DNA of 64,000 nt, taken from positions 3,782,001 through 3,846,000 of the forward strand of contig NZ_CP007139.1 in the NCBI RefSeq assembly GCF_000724625.1, written 5' to 3'. Each line of letters opens with the position of its first letter. The stretch's first letter is position 1. Below the pieces are notes generated by a model. It searched no databases, was not told where the DNA came from, and was given only the letters and a program-made list of their open reading frames with translations. Below, in pieces: positions 8,701 to 17,229 of the stretch. This stretch comes from Fimbriimonas ginsengisoli Gsoil 348 (GTDB taxonomy: Bacteria; Armatimonadota; Fimbriimonadia; Fimbriimonadales; Fimbriimonadaceae). Position numbers and translations under genes: made by a program.

Positions 8701-8813
8701 CCTTCGGGCTCGGACATGGGAACTGGGAGTCTACGCGTGGGCGTCTGCTGCGCCATCAGCGGCAGCGATAGCCCCAGTAGCGCGGGGACTAGAAATGAAC
8801 GGCGATGAATCAT
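5712..8813 (-). CDS. Secreted S53 (sedolisin/kumamolisin) peptidase with five Ig-like repeats
   Basis: 1033 aa. A signal peptide (about 1-21) is followed by a pro-kumamolisin activation domain (about 35-180) and an S53 catalytic domain (about 195-560). Sedolisins are acid-acting Glu-Asp-Ser endopeptidases that autocleave the propeptide. The catalytic pair appears in GEADLDIQ (Glu-x3-Asp), the oxyanion Asp in AASGDSGTD and the nucleophile in GGTSGASP, all intact. From about 565 to the end there are five repeats of roughly 93 residues rich in Thr/Ser/Val, with recurring GG...V.GTVT and AGA.T..F motifs, an Ig-like beta-sandwich pattern. They may serve for wall or substrate binding. A paralogue follows upstream on the same strand. 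Ends at a shared terminator. Confidence 0.9.
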   Translation of the reverse strand: MIHRRSFLVPALLGLSLPLMAQQTPTRRLPVPMSEPEGISRAMPIGHAASDKMLHLTVSLPYGDAAGMQNFVDEVSNPKSPEYRHFITPEQVGQRFGVSAANVQKVADYLTSQGMKIRLVGKNRLSIMADATVAQAEAAFQTNIFQFAWKTLDVPEGGLFSFTTEPSIPASVGQAVIDVSGMENFTKPKPRTFLTPTQLRTLYNVAPLYGAGSQGQGRTVGISNWDGFKLSNIPHEYSQFGLPTPPGGVGSNVSVVTILSGMNGPNHGEADLDIQTVLAMAPLCNLIIYDGGNLSGSVDLTGTLTKEANDNNADIITESYGWQLGSSTANAVHNLHLSMSAQGITYMAASGDSGTDLSFFYPNIEPEVLSVGGTTAVATAAGVRTSETGWSGSGGGWNTNAAAFNVLPSYQKGTGVPTNINFRLNPDVALDADPNTGYVVYVDDGSNPAGFYQIGGTSGASPTFAGALADAEQRLIALGSLPANGAGKKRFGRIQDLIYSYNGDSSVFFDVISGGNGNLPNGQASTAKAGWDFVTGWGAMNFDGFVTKVANFAKITSVAASPSTVEGGSATTVTGTVTLSAAAATGGDVVNLSSSDPSVTVPASITIAAGATSGTFAITTSGVSTSKSVTLTASQSNSSATTTLTVTPAVPTALSVSPGSVIGGGSVVATGTVTIDVTAPAGGIAVALSSSDTTAATVPASVTVPQGAKTTTFTITHKAVTTATAVTITETIGTNNKTAVINVLPAKIGFFTLSPATVFGGNKVTASVTMSGPAPAGGISVPISLSDSTSATLSSPTITVAAGASTGSVTINTQAVDASKTVTVTVTYASVTKSAVLTINKPAMLSMTSNLTTALGGVTNPVITATLTSPAGPSGVVVNISTNLPSVAKFSTTTLSIPAGSKTATATLTTLAVASDTAVNAIGTFNGTKMVSVTVQAATLVSITLNPTTVLGNGINVVTGTLTINGPAGPNVRTVSLSSSDPSVVVPSAINIVPGAKTATFTFKPKAVATNTNVTITATLASISKTATLTVTH

Positions 8814-8854
8814 GGTATTTCTACGGGCAAATGGGCGACGGAATAGCTTCGCTC

Positions 8855-8860
8855 ATTGTA
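8855..8860 (-). promoter_or_regulatory. Putative -10 box of first S53 gene
   Basis: TACAAT on the minus strand, 41 nt before the start codon. The 11-nt context GGCCGTACAAT is repeated exactly before the paralogue (12153-12158), showing a duplicated promoter. No clear -35 box is seen. Confidence 0.5.
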
Positions 8861-8949
8861 CGGCCTACGCCGCATGAAACAGCAGTTTTACTAGTGCGCG
8901 TTAGTCCTTTATCCCCTAATTTCGGCATCGTAATCCCACTTAAACGTGA

Positions 8950-8981
8950 GAACGGGCGGAGGCTTTGACCTCCGCCCGTTC
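8950..8981 (-). terminator. Perfect 13-bp hairpin downstream of second S53 gene
   Basis: GAACGGGCGGAGG pairs with CCTCCGCCCGTTC around a 6-nt loop, 23 nt past the stop of the upstream S53 gene. There is no T-run on the minus strand, so it may be a Rho-linked 3' hairpin or palindromic repeat rather than a classic terminator. Confidence 0.5.
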
Positions 8982-9004
8982 CCAATCCCGAATCGCAACC
9001 AACT

Positions 9005-12000
9005 CTAGTGGGTTACGGTCAGGGTTGCCGTCTTACTGATCGCGGCCAGCGTCGCGGTAATCGTGACCGAGGTGGAGGCCGCTACCGCCTTCGGCTTGAA
9101 GGAGAACGTGGCCGTCGTCGCACCGGTCAAGACGTTTACCGTCGTGGGAACGGTCACCACCGTTCCATTGGAACTGGCCAACGACACCGTTCTCACGTTT
9201 GGCCCGGCCGGACCGTTGAGCGTGATCGTACCGGTCACCGCGTTAACCCCGTTGCCAAGCACGGAGGTGGGGTTAAGGGTGATCGACACAAGCGTTGCCG
9301 CCTGAACGGTGACCGCGGCGCTCTTATTGCCATTGAAGGAGCCCAGGATGCTCACGGCCGTGTCCGCGGCCACCGGCATCGTCGTCAACGTTGCCGTTGC
9401 GGTCTTACTTCCCGCCGGGATCGTTAGGGTCGTCACCGCGAACTTGGCGACGCTTGGCAGATTCGTCGAGATTGAGACCACCGCTCCGGCCGGACCGGCA
9501 GGCGAGGTAAGCGTCGCCGTAACGACCGGCGAGTTGACTCCGCCCAAGGCCGTCGCCAGGCTGGAGGTCATCGAAGCGAGCGCCGCTTTGTTGATCGTCA
9601 ACGTTGCCGGTTTCGATACCCCGGCGTACGTGGCGGTTACCGTCAACGTCTTGGCCACATCGACCGCCTTGGAATTCACCGTGACCGTGCCGCTGGTCGA
9701 CCCGGCGGGGATGGTGACGGTAGCGGAAGAGAGCGTAGCCAATGTGGCGTCGGAGAGCGAGATCGCCACCGAAATTCCGCCCGTCGGAGCCGGGCCGGCG
9801 AGGGTTACGGTACCCACCGAAGCGGTTCCTCCGAAAACGGTGGCCGGGTTGAGAGAGAACGCGCTGAGCCGGGTCGCGAGACTCGTGAACGGGGCGGTCT
9901 TACTCTTGCCGCCGCTGGTGGCGGTAATCGTGGCCGCCGTGGACGCGGTGACCACTTGAGGCGTTACCGGGAACGTCGCGGTGGTTGCGCCTTGCGCAAT
10001 CGTGACACTTGCCGGCACCGTAGCGGCTGCGGTGTTACTTGAAGTCAACGCGACGGCCAGTCCGCCGGCGGGAGCCGCAATATCCACCGTAACCGTTCCG
10101 GTACCACCGGTGGCGCTGCCTCCCACGGCGCTTGCCGGGGCGATGGCGAGCGCGGTGGGGACGGGGGTGGTCACCGTCAAAGGGCACGTCGCCGAGCTGT
10201 TGCTCTTCGAGGCGGTTAAGGTAACCGTTTTCAGAGCCCCGACTGCCTTCGTCGTGACGGCGAAGGTTCCGGTCGTCGCTCCGGCGGCGATGGTGATCGA
10301 ACCCGGCACGGTAACCGCTGAATCTGAAGAAGCGAGGGTCACTACGTCGCCGCCGGTCAAAGCCGGTTTGGTTAGGGTAACCGTTCCGGTTACCGCCGTG
10401 GCCGAGCCACCTTCCACCGTCGTGGGCGCCACCGTCACGGTACTCACCTTGGGGAAGTTCGCCACCTTGGTTACGAAAGCGTCGAAATTCATCGCACCCC
10501 AACCGGTGACGAAGTCCCAGCCGGCTTTCGCGGTCGACGTCTGACCGTTCGGCAGAGTGCCGTTGGCCCCGGTGAGGATATCGAAGAAGACCGAGCTGTC
10601 TCCGTTATAGGAGTAGATCAGGTCTTGAATCCGGCCGAAGCGCTTCTTGCCGGCGGCGTTAGCCGGAAGGGAACCGAGGGCAATTAACCGCTGCTCGGCA
10701 TCGGCCAACGCCCCTGCAAAGGTCGGCGATGCGCCGCTGGTACCGCCAATTTGGTAGAAGCCCGCGGGGTGGACCCCATCATCCAAGAACACCACGTAAC
10801 CGGTATTCGGATCGGCGTCGAGGGCCAGATCCGGATTGAGCCGGAAGTTGATGTTCGTCGGGACCCCAGTTCCTTTTTGGTAAGCCGGAAGCACGTTGAA
10901 GGCGGCGGCATTCGTGTTCCAGCCTCCGCCGCTGCCCGACCATCCCGTCTCCGAGGTACGGACGCCGGCCGCGGTCGCCACCGCCGTCGTTCCACCCACG
11001 GAAAGAACTTCCGGTTCGATGTTGGGATAGAAGAAGCTAAGGTCGGTGCCCGAGTCGCCGGAGGCCGCCATATAGGTGATCCCCTGAGCGCTCATCGAAA
11101 GGTGCAGGTTGTGGACGGCAGTCGCAGTGCTGCTCCCCAATTGCCACCCGTAGCTCTCCGTGATGATGTCGGCGTTGTTGTCGTTCGCTTCCTTCGTGAG
11201 AGTGCCGGTGAGGTTTACGCCGGTATGGAGGTTCCCCCCGTCGTAAATGATGAGGTTGCAAAGCGGGGACATGGCGAGAACCGTCTGGATGTCTAGGTCC
11301 GCCTCCCCGTCGTTCGGCCCATTCATGCCGCTGAGGATAGTCACCACGGAAACGTTGGACCCGACGCCCCCCGCTGGGGTAGGAAGTGCAAACTGGGTGT
11401 ACTCGTGGGGAATGTTCGACAGCTTGAATCCGTCCCAGCTAGAGACTCCGACCGTGCGACCCTGGCCTTGCGAGCCGCCACTGTAGAGCGGGGCCACGCC
11501 GTAGAGGGTTCGAAGCTGGGTGGGGGTTAGGAACGTCCTCGGCTTGGGCCGGGTGAAGTTCTCCATGCCGGAGATGTCGATGACTAACGGCGCGACCGAC
11601 GCCGGCAACGAGGGCTCGGTGGTAAACGAGTAAAGGCCCCCGGCGGGCACATCCAGCGTGTTCCAGGCGAACTGGCTGATGTTGGTCTGGAACGCCGCCT
11701 CCGCCTGCGCGACGGTGGCGTCCGCCATGATCGACAGCCGGTTCTTGCCCACCAGTTGAATCTTCATTCCCTGGGAGGTCAGGTAGTCGGCGACTTTCTG
11801 AACGTTCGCCGCTGAAACGCCGAAGCGCTGGCCGACCTGCTCGGGAGTGATGAAGTGCCGGTACTCCGGGCTCTTCGGATTCGAAACATCGTCGACGAAG
11901 CTTTGCATTCCCGCGGCGTCGCCGTAGGGCAAGCTCACGGTGAGGTGCAACGTCCTGTCCGAAGCGGCGTGGCCGATCGGTATCGCGCGGGATATCCCCT

Positions 12001-12109
12001 CGGGCTCGGACATGGGAACGGCGATTCGGCGCGTGGGCGTCTGCTGCGCCATCAACGGCAGCGATAGCCCCAGCAGTGCTGGGAGGAGGAGGGCTCTGCG
12101 GTGAATCAT
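9005..12109 (-). CDS. Secreted S53 (sedolisin) peptidase, paralogue with Ig-like repeats
   Basis: 1034 aa from ATG 12109. The frame extends 45 nt further upstream, but the MIHRR start aligns exactly with the neighbouring paralogue. Organisation is the same: signal peptide, pro-kumamolisin domain, S53 domain with GEADLDIQ, SGDSGTD and GGTSGASP motifs, and five Ig-like repeats. The prodomain and catalytic domain are nearly identical to the copy at 5712-8813, while the repeats differ much more, so the tail has diverged faster. It would work outside the cytoplasm as a broad acid-acting endopeptidase. Head-to-tail arrangement and a shared promoter motif indicate tandem duplication. Confidence 0.9.
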   Translation of the reverse strand: MIHRRALLLPALLGLSLPLMAQQTPTRRIAVPMSEPEGISRAIPIGHAASDRTLHLTVSLPYGDAAGMQSFVDDVSNPKSPEYRHFITPEQVGQRFGVSAANVQKVADYLTSQGMKIQLVGKNRLSIMADATVAQAEAAFQTNISQFAWNTLDVPAGGLYSFTTEPSLPASVAPLVIDISGMENFTRPKPRTFLTPTQLRTLYGVAPLYSGGSQGQGRTVGVSSWDGFKLSNIPHEYTQFALPTPAGGVGSNVSVVTILSGMNGPNDGEADLDIQTVLAMSPLCNLIIYDGGNLHTGVNLTGTLTKEANDNNADIITESYGWQLGSSTATAVHNLHLSMSAQGITYMAASGDSGTDLSFFYPNIEPEVLSVGGTTAVATAAGVRTSETGWSGSGGGWNTNAAAFNVLPAYQKGTGVPTNINFRLNPDLALDADPNTGYVVFLDDGVHPAGFYQIGGTSGASPTFAGALADAEQRLIALGSLPANAAGKKRFGRIQDLIYSYNGDSSVFFDILTGANGTLPNGQTSTAKAGWDFVTGWGAMNFDAFVTKVANFPKVSTVTVAPTTVEGGSATAVTGTVTLTKPALTGGDVVTLASSDSAVTVPGSITIAAGATTGTFAVTTKAVGALKTVTLTASKSNSSATCPLTVTTPVPTALAIAPASAVGGSATGGTGTVTVDIAAPAGGLAVALTSSNTAAATVPASVTIAQGATTATFPVTPQVVTASTAATITATSGGKSKTAPFTSLATRLSAFSLNPATVFGGTASVGTVTLAGPAPTGGISVAISLSDATLATLSSATVTIPAGSTSGTVTVNSKAVDVAKTLTVTATYAGVSKPATLTINKAALASMTSSLATALGGVNSPVVTATLTSPAGPAGAVVSISTNLPSVAKFAVTTLTIPAGSKTATATLTTMPVAADTAVSILGSFNGNKSAAVTVQAATLVSITLNPTSVLGNGVNAVTGTITLNGPAGPNVRTVSLASSNGTVVTVPTTVNVLTGATTATFSFKPKAVAASTSVTITATLAAISKTATLTVTH

Positions 12110-12152
12110 GGCTCGACAAAAAGGAAGGCAAACCGACAAAGAGACTTCCCGC

Positions 12153-12158
12153 ATTGTA
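12153..12158 (-). promoter_or_regulatory. Putative -10 box of second S53 gene
   Basis: TACAAT on the minus strand in the same GGCCGTACAAT context as the paralogue, 43 nt before the start. Confidence 0.5.
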
Positions 12159-12248
12159 CGGCCTCGTAGGGTCGATTTCTGCCTCGCCAGGCCTCTCGCT
12201 AGTCCTTTATCCTTTCAAATCGCATGAACCACTAAGGTGCGAGACGCC

Positions 12249-13067
12249 TTAGCGATCGAGCGTGAAGTAGGTCTCGAAGATGCACCCGCTCGAATCCTTG
12301 GTGTGGAACTTCTCGGGGTTGCCGTGGAGGTACTTGCTGTGGCCGTCTAGGAAGGTAAAGCTCCCCCCGTCGCTCTTGTGCCGGAACTGAGACTCGCACC
12401 CGAATTTCTCCACCACGCGTGTGCCCGCCGTGTTCACCGCCGTAAACGCGTCGCCGATGTTCGCCGTCCGCGCCGTCTCCACGACCTCGCTTAAGTTCTC
12501 CGTCTTGTACTCGTAGTTGCTGGAGTCGTAGTTATACGTCCACCCGCTGCCGGGATAGTTCGCATACGGCTGGCTTTCCGAGTTCACCCCTGGGTCGCAA
12601 GACCAGTAGATCGAGTGCTTGGCGATCCCGTAGTTCGATAAATACTTGCCCCCTTGCGGCGGGAGGGTGCCTCCCCAACCGCTTCCCGACGATCCGTCGC
12701 CGTCGCACGCCGCGTCATCCATCGCCTTCTTCAGGTTCCCCTCGGAGAAACTGGGACAAAAGAGGATTTGCGAGTTCTTGATGTACGGCTGAATGGAATT
12801 CGTCCAACTGCCGGCAATCTGGTCCGCCAACGGCGCCAGTTGGGGATCCCCGTCCTGATCGCGCGCAGTGTTCGACGGGATTACCGTATCGTCCGCATCG
12901 TTCGAGTAGAGAAGCTGGCTCACCCCAAGTTGCTTGGTATTGCTAAGGCAAGCCGTCTGCTTAGCTGCCTCCTTCGCCTGGGCGAACACCGGAAATAGGA
13001 TCGCCGCAAGGATTGCAATGATCGCGATAACGACGAGAAGCTCGATCAAGGTAAAGGCACGTCTCAT
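12249..13067 (-). CDS. DUF1559-type prepilin-like protein
   Basis: 272 aa from ATG 13067 (a TTG precedes it). The N-terminus is a textbook type IV prepilin signal: [20 protein letters not shown], with Glu5 and a long hydrophobic helix, followed by the [20 protein letters not shown] stretch typical of the DUF1559/GspG-like family abundant in Planctomycetota and Armatimonadota. The C-terminal region has [15 protein letters not shown], close to the H-X9-DG motif of these proteins. A prepilin peptidase would cleave before Phe, leaving a membrane-anchored surface protein. Its exact role in these phyla is not settled. It appears monocistronic. Confidence 0.88.
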   Translation of the reverse strand: MRRAFTLIELLVVIAIIAILAAILFPVFAQAKEAAKQTACLSNTKQLGVSQLLYSNDADDTVIPSNTARDQDGDPQLAPLADQIAGSWTNSIQPYIKNSQILFCPSFSEGNLKKAMDDAACDGDGSSGSGWGGTLPPQGGKYLSNYGIAKHSIYWSCDPGVNSESQPYANYPGSGWTYNYDSSNYEYKTENLSEVVETARTANIGDAFTAVNTAGTRVVEKFGCESQFRHKSDGGSFTFLDGHSKYLHGNPEKFHTKDSSGCIFETYFTLDR

Positions 13068-13222
13068 CAATTTGCCTGGTTAACCACCTAAGTCTACGCG
13101 CTCTTTCCGCCTGAATTCCGCCCGCCGTCGAGGCGAATGAGTATGAGCTTGGAGTTTCCCTTGTCTGATCTCACGCGTACTTCGCTGGTGAAAAAGTCAG
13201 TGCCACAAAAAGACGTCCACAG

Positions 13223-13270
13223 CCCCCTCTCCCTCCTTCGGATGTATGTGCCGAACGGAGGGAGAGGGGG
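13223..13270. repeat. Palindromic repeat CCCCTCTCCCTCC...GGAGGGAGAGGGG, copy 1
   Basis: Perfect C/T-rich arm and G/A-rich arm around a loop containing GGATGTATGTGCCGA. A second copy with loop GGATGCATGTGCCGA lies at 25299-25342. The conserved loop and stem suggest a REP-like element. It lies in the 240-bp gap between the prepilin and the next minus-strand gene. Confidence 0.7.
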
Positions 13271-13309
13271 TTGGGGGTGAGGAGTCCGATCCGCCCGTTC
13301 ACCGCTTCT

Positions 13310-13915
13310 TTACGAACGTCCGCTAAAGTACCGCTCTGGATCCAGCATCTTTCGCGAATGCCGGCCGTTCGTTCGGATTCTCCACTGCGCAACGTAGCTT
13401 CCTGCTCCATCCGAGCCGGCCATGTCGAGGGTAAGCGTGTGTCCGTCGGCCGAGAGCGATGCCCTTTCATACATCTTCCCGAAGTTTGGATTCAACAGAT
13501 CCCAATACCAGGTCCGAGCCACCGGGACCACTCGCCCATCGACAATCACGTCTAAATGCCCGACCTCCGTGTGACGATCCAGATATCGCGAAACCGACTC
13601 CTTGGACGCACTTGAGATATCGATTGCATCCATTTCCCAAAACCGGTGGAGGCGGCCTCGATATCGGAAGCCGGGGAAGACGCCTGCATACCGATTTTGG
13701 TCTGTCAGACGCAAATTGGCCACCGTCAACGCTCCCGTTGGCGAATCGATCAACCAGAACATCTGCCGACCGTGCCGTCGGAAATTCTGTTGCGTAAATG
13801 TCACCTGAAACCGGTGCTTACCGCGCCGCCCCGACACGCGGTAGATGGCCGGGCCGTTCCAGTGCAACTTCTGCGGCAATGCGAAAGCGACGAAGCCAAA
13901 CATGATATAAGCCAT
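13310..13915 (-). CDS. Hypothetical protein with N-terminal hydrophobic segment
   Basis: 201 aa from ATG 13915, which has GAGG five bases upstream. A longer frame would run back over the plus-strand gene at 14034 and is not favoured. The first 16 residues (AYIMFGFVAFALP) are hydrophobic, possibly a weak signal anchor. The rest is basic and rich in beta-prone segments (WNGPAIYRVSGRRGKHRFQV, LTLDMAGSDGAGSYVAQWRI). No domain was recognised. Confidence 0.55.
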   Translation of the reverse strand: MAYIMFGFVAFALPQKLHWNGPAIYRVSGRRGKHRFQVTFTQQNFRRHGRQMFWLIDSPTGALTVANLRLTDQNRYAGVFPGFRYRGRLHRFWEMDAIDISSASKESVSRYLDRHTEVGHLDVIVDGRVVPVARTWYWDLLNPNFGKMYERASLSADGHTLTLDMAGSDGAGSYVAQWRIRTNGRHSRKMLDPERYFSGRS

Positions 13916-14033
13916 CAGAACCTCGACTTGGATCTCCGTTACTGCCAATACACAGGAAAGCTTCGAATCCTTAAGGGCCTCCCCATCTCCAAGTTCCCGG
14001 ACGGCGGGGGATCGGGTGCATACTGGAGCCGCC

Positions 14034-14303
14034 ATGGCAAATGCGAGTGAATGGAAGAGTCTGCTGACGGAGAGAGGGTGGATCGACGAGGAAGGAAAAA
14101 TCGTGGCTCCCGGAACCTCGATCGTGAAGATCTCGCTCCCAGAGGCCCGATCGTTCACCGTGCGCGGCGGCAAGATCTCCCAACCGATCCAACTGTCGGG
14201 AGAGTTCCTTGTAGTGCAAGAGAGCAACGTCGATACCGCCGGTCGATCCCGCGTGACCGCCATCCCACTTAGCACCATCTTGGCGATTGAGTCTCTGGCA
14301 TAA
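14034..14303 (+). CDS. Small hypothetical protein
   Basis: 89 aa, ATG 14034 with GGAG six bases upstream. The sequence alternates short strands (TSIVKISLPEARSFTVRGG, LSGEFLVVQESNV) and ends with a hydrophobic helix (TAIPLSTILAIESLA). It is cytosolic by appearance. No family recognised; divergent from the neighbouring minus-strand gene. Confidence 0.6.
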   Translation: MANASEWKSLLTERGWIDEEGKIVAPGTSIVKISLPEARSFTVRGGKISQPIQLSGEFLVVQESNVDTAGRSRVTAIPLSTILAIESLA

Positions 14304-14351
14304 AGAGGGCGCCTACGCGTGCCGCCCCCTGTACCTTAGGTACAGGGGAAT

Positions 14352-14375
14352 CATCGGCGAGGACGCCGACGCTAC
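14352..14375 (-). repeat. Stop-codon hairpin repeat (TAGCGTCGGC...GCCGATG)
   Basis: On the minus strand the ankyrin gene stop TAG is part of GTAGCGTCGGC, followed by GTCCTC and GCCGATG, forming a hairpin. It belongs to a family also found at 16791-16815, 18349-18375 and 33279-33305. Confidence 0.6.
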
Positions 14376-15793
14376 TCGGAACCGGTGCCCACGCCTGCTG
14401 CCGATAACAATCTCTCCGCCTCAACCGCCATAGCGCTCGCCGCGATCTCTCGCGGCGTCTGCCCATTGCCGGCCCGCAACGTCGGATCGGCGCCCCGGTC
14501 CAATAGGAGGCGCACCATGTCCACCTTGTTGGCATAGGCGGCGCAGTGCAACGGAGTCGCCCGGGGAATTCGCCACTGATCCTGTCTCTCGTTTACCGAA
14601 GCAGGGTTCTCGCTCAACCGCGTTTCGGCAACCTCCCCGAATCCGAAGCTAACCGCGTCGTGCAAGTCGACTTTGCCGTTCTCCCGTATCCACCGGACCA
14701 CTTCCGGCTGCCCCATGTGATCGGCCCACGAGAGCGGGGTCGCCACGAACGGGTTGTTTCGGTCGTTGACGTTGGCACCTTTGGCAACGAGGCGCTGCAC
14801 CATCGCCAGATCGCCGTCCCCCGCCGCTCGATGCAACGCTGTCCCGTTGTTGACGCCGATCATGTCCCAATTTCCGTTCTTCTCGAACAGATAATCGACC
14901 ACATGGGACTGCCGCCGAACGTACGCGACGAGCATCGCGAGACCGATCGCATCTCGCTGGGACAGGACTCGTCCGCGCGGCTTCAGCTTCGATCGGAGAC
15001 GCCCTTTTTCATCGAAGGCTGCCTTCACCAAATCGAGACGGCCTAAGGCGGCAGCCGCGAAAAGGTCGGCTTTGGCCCCCAGCTCGATCATCCGTTCTGC
15101 CGCCCTTGGGGCGTGGTTGATGAGGGAAGGGTACAGGCAGTCCGGTCTCGATAGGTCGATCTCGTCGCCATATTCCAGCAGCAGGTCGATTAGCGGTCCT
15201 GACACGTTGTAGTCGCTCGCCGGCTTGCTGGTCACCAGCAGCCCCATCGTTCTGCCGCCGTTCGGTCCGAGCGTCGTAGCGTGAACGTCGGCGCCGGAAT
15301 CGAGCAGGAGACGGCCGACCTCCACAATGTTCTCGGGCATCGGCCCAAGCTCGCCAGACAGTCGCCCGCGATCCGGGTTTCCGGCAATGTGATGAAGCAG
15401 CGTTGCCCCCGTGAAGTAGTGATACGGCGGCTCTAGGTTGGTGCGTGCGTGGACTAGCTCCGGGTTTTCATGCAGGAGAGCCCTAAGCCTGTCCACGTCG
15501 CCCGCGTCCATCGCGGCGACCGCATCGTCGAAGCGAGGATGGGGAGAAACCGGGGCCAAGCGGGCCGAGGTCTCCACAAAGTGCTTGAGCTTCGCCCAAC
15601 TATCGAATCCGTACTCTTTTGCGACGACGAGCTGCGCGTCGGCGAGCTTGAACGGATCTTCCGGTTTTGGGTGGTGGGCGGCGACCCGGGCAAGCGCTGC
15701 TGGGTCGTCTTTCCGGTACTGGCGCCGAAGCTCCGTAGCTTGAAGCTTTAGTTGGGCGAGGTTAGGGCGAAGCGGTAAGGTGCGAGTTGACAT
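14372..15793 (-). CDS. Ankyrin-repeat protein
   Basis: 473 aa from ATG 15793, with GGAAG upstream; a longer in-frame extension lacks support. The N-terminal ~65 residues (PNLAQLKLQATELRRQYR...EYGFDSWAKLKHFVE) form a helical region that often precedes ankyrin repeats in soil bacteria. Ankyrin repeats are clearest at about 240-275 and from 320 onward (GTALHRAAGDGDLAMVQRLVAKGANVNDRN, TPLHCAAYANKVDMVRLLLDRGADPTLR). No signal peptide, so probably cytosolic and protein-binding. The last repeat runs to near the C-terminus. The stop codon lies in a dispersed hairpin repeat. Confidence 0.88.
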   Translation of the reverse strand: MSTRTLPLRPNLAQLKLQATELRRQYRKDDPAALARVAAHHPKPEDPFKLADAQLVVAKEYGFDSWAKLKHFVETSARLAPVSPHPRFDDAVAAMDAGDVDRLRALLHENPELVHARTNLEPPYHYFTGATLLHHIAGNPDRGRLSGELGPMPENIVEVGRLLLDSGADVHATTLGPNGGRTMGLLVTSKPASDYNVSGPLIDLLLEYGDEIDLSRPDCLYPSLINHAPRAAERMIELGAKADLFAAAALGRLDLVKAAFDEKGRLRSKLKPRGRVLSQRDAIGLAMLVAYVRRQSHVVDYLFEKNGNWDMIGVNNGTALHRAAGDGDLAMVQRLVAKGANVNDRNNPFVATPLSWADHMGQPEVVRWIRENGKVDLHDAVSFGFGEVAETRLSENPASVNERQDQWRIPRATPLHCAAYANKVDMVRLLLDRGADPTLRAGNGQTPREIAASAMAVEAERLLSAAGVGTGSE

Positions 15794-15994
15794 AGACACT
15801 TCCTTCGAGAGAGCCCGATGTCCGCGGTGTGGGCCGAAAGAAGCGCGACGAAACAGTTGAAAACGGTAGGCAGGACTCAGTCCTTTTCCGCGGACGGGAA
15901 GCACCCTACGTGCTCTCCTCCATCCTAGCGCTACCTAAGCCACCCGGTCAAGTCCCATGGACCGCCGCTCTCCAGAGCGGCCCTTCCTGACGCC

Positions 15995-16750
15995 CTATCG
16001 CTGCTCGAGATGCGTGAACTGCTCCTCAAGCTCCCTGCTTTTCGCGACGATCGAGGCCGGCGGATCGACCGCAGTCGTAAGCTCGCCAATACGCGACATC
16101 ATCGGCTCGATCTTCCGCGATCTGCTTCGATGGAGTCGGGCGGCCAGGCGGTTGGATAGCGTGAGCATCATGCCGATCCAGGCGACGAGGGAGGCGACGA
16201 CCGTCAGCGGAGCCGCTCCGTGTAGCTTTAGGTTGATGCCGATCGCGATGCAGCCGAAGAAGGAAAGGATAAGTCCCAGCATCCAGGCAAGGACCACGCC
16301 TCCCTCGTAGCGAATCATCAGGCGGTACCTGGTTTGGCCGTTTCGAGGCGTCGCCGATACGTGGGCGCCGAAGAGGTCGGATCCTCCGGCCCACTCCCGG
16401 CTTGACCCCACCACGCTCGTCTTTCCGGCGGTGCCGAACGTTTTGCGAAGCTCTCCAACCACTTCTTCCCACGCCAAATCGGTCAGCTCGCCCGCAAAGC
16501 TACGCTCCAACTGTTCGGTGGTAGGGGCTCCGAAGAAGAGAAAACCTTTTCGGACGGGAGTGGAATCCAGCTTGGCCGCGGCGGCCGCGACGTGCTTTCC
16601 TTCGATCCCGACCTCGGCCGCCAACCGCTCCACCTCGGCGAGAGTGAAACCCTCCCGTTCGCCGCTCGCCTCGGCCCCTTCCGCCTGAGCCGCCGCGGCC
16701 GCGCGAAGGATCGCCGCGAGCTCTTTCTCGTCATACCGACGGTCGGCCAT
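15995..16750 (-). CDS. Hypothetical membrane protein with two C-terminal TM helices
   Basis: 251 aa. The N-terminal 60 residues (YDEKELAAILRAAAAAQ...FTLAEVERLAAEVGIEGKHVAAAAAKL) form an Ala-rich helical module resembling a small helical motif that I associate with bacterial membrane or kinase-associated proteins. Two hydrophobic helices at about 150-195 (VVLAWMLGLILSFFGCIAIGI and PLTVVASLVAWIGMMLTL) are followed by a basic/acidic coiled tail. The N-terminal part should face the cytosol. No catalytic motif; function unknown. Confidence 0.65.
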   Translation of the reverse strand: MADRRYDEKELAAILRAAAAAQAEGAEASGEREGFTLAEVERLAAEVGIEGKHVAAAAAKLDSTPVRKGFLFFGAPTTEQLERSFAGELTDLAWEEVVGELRKTFGTAGKTSVVGSSREWAGGSDLFGAHVSATPRNGQTRYRLMIRYEGGVVLAWMLGLILSFFGCIAIGINLKLHGAAPLTVVASLVAWIGMMLTLSNRLAARLHRSRSRKIEPMMSRIGELTTAVDPPASIVAKSRELEEQFTHLEQR

Positions 16751-16790
16751 GTAAGGCTAGGACGAGGAAACCAACCGGTTCGTTGCGATA

Positions 16791-16815
16791 CGTAGCATCG
16801 GCGTCCTCGCCGATG
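16791..16815 (+). repeat. Hairpin repeat CGTAGCATCGGC...GCCGATG
   Basis: CGTAGCATCGGC, GTCCTC, GCCGATG. Same family as 14352-14375 but with opposite orientation relative to the flanking gene. It sits between divergent genes rather than at a stop codon. Confidence 0.55.
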
Positions 16816-16846
16816 AACCGAAGCCTGGCCAAGCTTACTGTAGCAG

Positions 16847-16852
16847 TACAAT
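16847..16852 (+). promoter_or_regulatory. -10 box TACAAT of a leaderless gene
   Basis: TACAAT ends exactly 6 nt before the GTG start at 16859, with no ribosome-binding site between. This fits a leaderless transcript starting at the start codon. Confidence 0.6.
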
Positions 16853-16858
16853 CGTTCG

Positions 16859-17092
16859 GTGGAGGAATTATCTAGGGATATTAGAAGGCTTGAAGCCCAA
16901 CTCCGAGTGGGACTCGTACTGCTGGCCTTTCTGTGCATTCTTGTCGGCGGGATGATATTTGGCATTTACAACGCAGGCGGGAAGGCAGGTCCCCGACTCC
17001 TAAAGATGAGAGAAGAAAAGGATGCCCTTCTGAGCGAAAACGTCTCGCTCAGGAAACGATTGGCCGATCTAGAACATCGGGCTCCCAAGTAA
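16859..17092 (+). CDS. Small single-pass membrane protein
   Basis: 77 aa, GTG start. A short amphipathic N-terminus (EELSRDIRRLEAQLR) precedes one TM helix (VGLVLLAFLCILVGGMIFGI, about 17-36). The C-terminal coiled-coil-like region (MREEKDALLSENVSLRKRLADLEH) has a leucine heptad. The layout recalls small bitopic coiled-coil proteins of the cell envelope, but no family was recognised. The promoter-to-start spacing indicates leaderless expression. Confidence 0.6.
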   Translation: MEELSRDIRRLEAQLRVGLVLLAFLCILVGGMIFGIYNAGGKAGPRLLKMREEKDALLSENVSLRKRLADLEHRAPK

Positions 17093-17229
17093 CCATAACC
17101 GTCGGAGCACACCTCTTCTGACTCAAAACGAGGTTGATAGGGTTTTGGGATATCTGTCCTTCCACGAGCGACCCACTCCCTCACCTCATCTTCGTAGGAT
17201 AGGGATGGCCGCTTCACGGCGATGATGGC

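Noticed and set aside
13916-14278. Longer minus-strand frame for the gene at 13310
   Set aside because: It overlaps the plus-strand gene 14034-14303, which has a good ribosome-binding site, and the extra residues have no recognisable pattern.
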